Shown here: positions 34,102 to 34,306 of the stretch, piece after piece
Layout of the letters: the number at the start of each line of letters is the position of its first letter
How positions within the stretch are numbered: the first letter of the stretch is position 1
Assembly: GCA_021806545.1 (NCBI GenBank)
Contig: JAJZXI010000005.1
Span: 6,408 to 40,713 of the forward strand
Direction of reading: 5' to 3'
DNA length: 34,306 bases
Source of the DNA: Actinomycetes bacterium
GTDB lineage: Bacteria > Actinomycetota > Acidimicrobiia > Acidimicrobiales > Acidimicrobiaceae
Made by a program: the position numbers and the translations under genes
Notes under the pieces: generated by a model
The model's database searches: none
What the model was told of the DNA's origin: nothing
What the model saw: only the letters and a program-made list of their open reading frames with translations

Positions 34102-34121
34102 CCCCGCCCTTATGGACGGAG
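34102..34121 (-). ncRNA. Terminal hairpin of the IS end / possible omega-RNA 3' region
   Basis: CCCCGCCC (34102-34109) faces GGACGGAG (34114-34121) over a TTAT loop. On the plus strand two pairs are C-A mismatches; on the minus-strand transcript the same two become G-U wobbles, giving an unbroken eight-pair stem. In TnpB systems a guide RNA (omega-RNA) spans the tnpB 3' end and the right end in this orientation. A second hairpin, CCCAAG/CTTGGG (34224-34241), lies in the tnpB tail. Whether an RNA is made is inference. Confidence 0.45.
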
Positions 34122-34160
34122 CTTCCCGGGCCACTTGCGCACCTTGGGCTGGTTGACGCT

Positions 34161-34306
34161 TCACTGGGGCGCTGTGCTGTACCTGATTAGGCTCAGCGTG
34201 CGATGTGCTTGACGCCCAGAGACCCCAAGCCTGTTCTTGGGTGCATTTGGGTCTGCGTTGTCCGTGGGAACACACTGAGAACAACACCTACTCGTAGAGG
34301 CAGGGT
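34161..34306 (-). pseudogene. C-terminal tail of a TnpB-like transposon nuclease, zinc ribbon apparently deleted (partial)
   Basis: One minus-strand frame, open from the window edge to TGA at 34163-34161, reads PASTSRCCSQC, then VPTDNADPNAPKN and LGVSGRQ. TnpB proteins end with a zinc ribbon: a PAxTSxxCSxCG knuckle, about 20 residues, a second CxxCG knuckle, then the RuvC-III block xxADxNAAxNI. Here the first knuckle seems joined directly to TDNADPNA, so the second CxxC is missing and Ala-Ala is Ala-Pro. The RuvC-III Asp (in NADPN) is kept. The tail after it (about 20 residues) is basic and variable, as usual. The 5' part is outside the window, so its overall state is unknown. Decay is likeliest; a repurposed TnpB-like protein is possible. 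Confidence 0.6.

Larger units (their letters stand above)
34093..34306 (-). mobile_element. Right end of an IS200/IS605-family element (partial)
   Basis: From 34093 the plus strand reads TGACATCCTCCCCGCCC, then a hairpin and GGCTTCC-like flank (34093-34126), the arrangement common at the right end of IS200/IS605 elements carrying tnpB. Next to it, on the minus strand, is a TnpB-like tail. The rest of the element lies beyond the window. The exact boundary cannot be fixed from one end. I infer that the element inserted at the 3' end of the lipoprotein gene. Confidence 0.65.

Noticed and set aside
34060..34287. Minus-strand 75-codon open frame at the right edge
   Set aside because: It runs across the IS end into the lipoprotein gene; the neighbouring frame with CSQC and TDNADPNA is the one resembling TnpB.

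Overview
The window is a GC-rich (roughly 60% by eye), tightly packed bacterial chromosome segment. It carries 29 co-directional minus-strand housekeeping genes, one plus-strand lipoprotein gene, and the end of an insertion sequence at the right edge. Gene order and signals point to an actinobacterium: a WhiG/FliA-type sigma factor and XerC lie next to rpsB, dapA-rnj-ftsK are joined, and recA has a PafBC-type promoter. An acidophilic Acidimicrobiia member (Ferrimicrobium/Acidimicrobium-like) is my best guess. It rests on overall protein character, not on a database comparison.

Transcription of the main block runs right to left. It opens with xerC and the sigma factor gene (33186-31547), followed by a 170-base gap. 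Next comes rpsB-tsf-pyrH-frr-cdsA-dxr-rseP-ispG-proS (31376-21318): ribosomal protein S2, elongation factor Ts, UMP kinase, ribosome recycling, CDP-diacylglycerol synthesis, two MEP isoprenoid enzymes, a site-2 protease and prolyl-tRNA synthetase. A canonical intrinsic terminator/attenuator (21273-21250) sits just in front of rimP-nusA-ylxR-infB-rbfA-truB-ribF (21221-14215), a ribosome maturation, transcription factor and initiation factor operon. rpsO-pnp (14137-11534) appears to have its own extended -10 promoter and a hairpin in its leader.

The left third holds dapB-dapA (lysine/diaminopimelate), rnj (RNase J), ftsK (chromosome translocase), a D,D-carboxypeptidase, thrB (homoserine kinase), pgsA (phosphatidylglycerophosphate synthase), cinA and recA. 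Many junctions are stop/start overlaps (dapA/rnj, dxr/rseP, truB/ribF, nusA/ylxR, rimP/nusA, pyrH/frr), implying translational coupling. A DNA-damage promoter matching the actinobacterial RecA-independent consensus lies directly in front of recA.

The right edge (33187-34306) is the only accessory region. A plus-strand gene for an unrecognised lipoprotein, probably leaderless, ends inside a sequence that looks like the right end of an IS200/IS605-family element. Beyond it, on the minus strand, is the C-terminal tail of a TnpB-like RNA-guided nuclease whose zinc ribbon seems to have collapsed to a single CxxC. I found no CRISPR array, tRNA, rRNA or complete new defence system. The most notable points are the PafBC promoter of recA, the attenuator before rimP-nusA, the IS end supplying the lipoprotein stop codon, and a roughly 310-residue disordered extension on CdsA.
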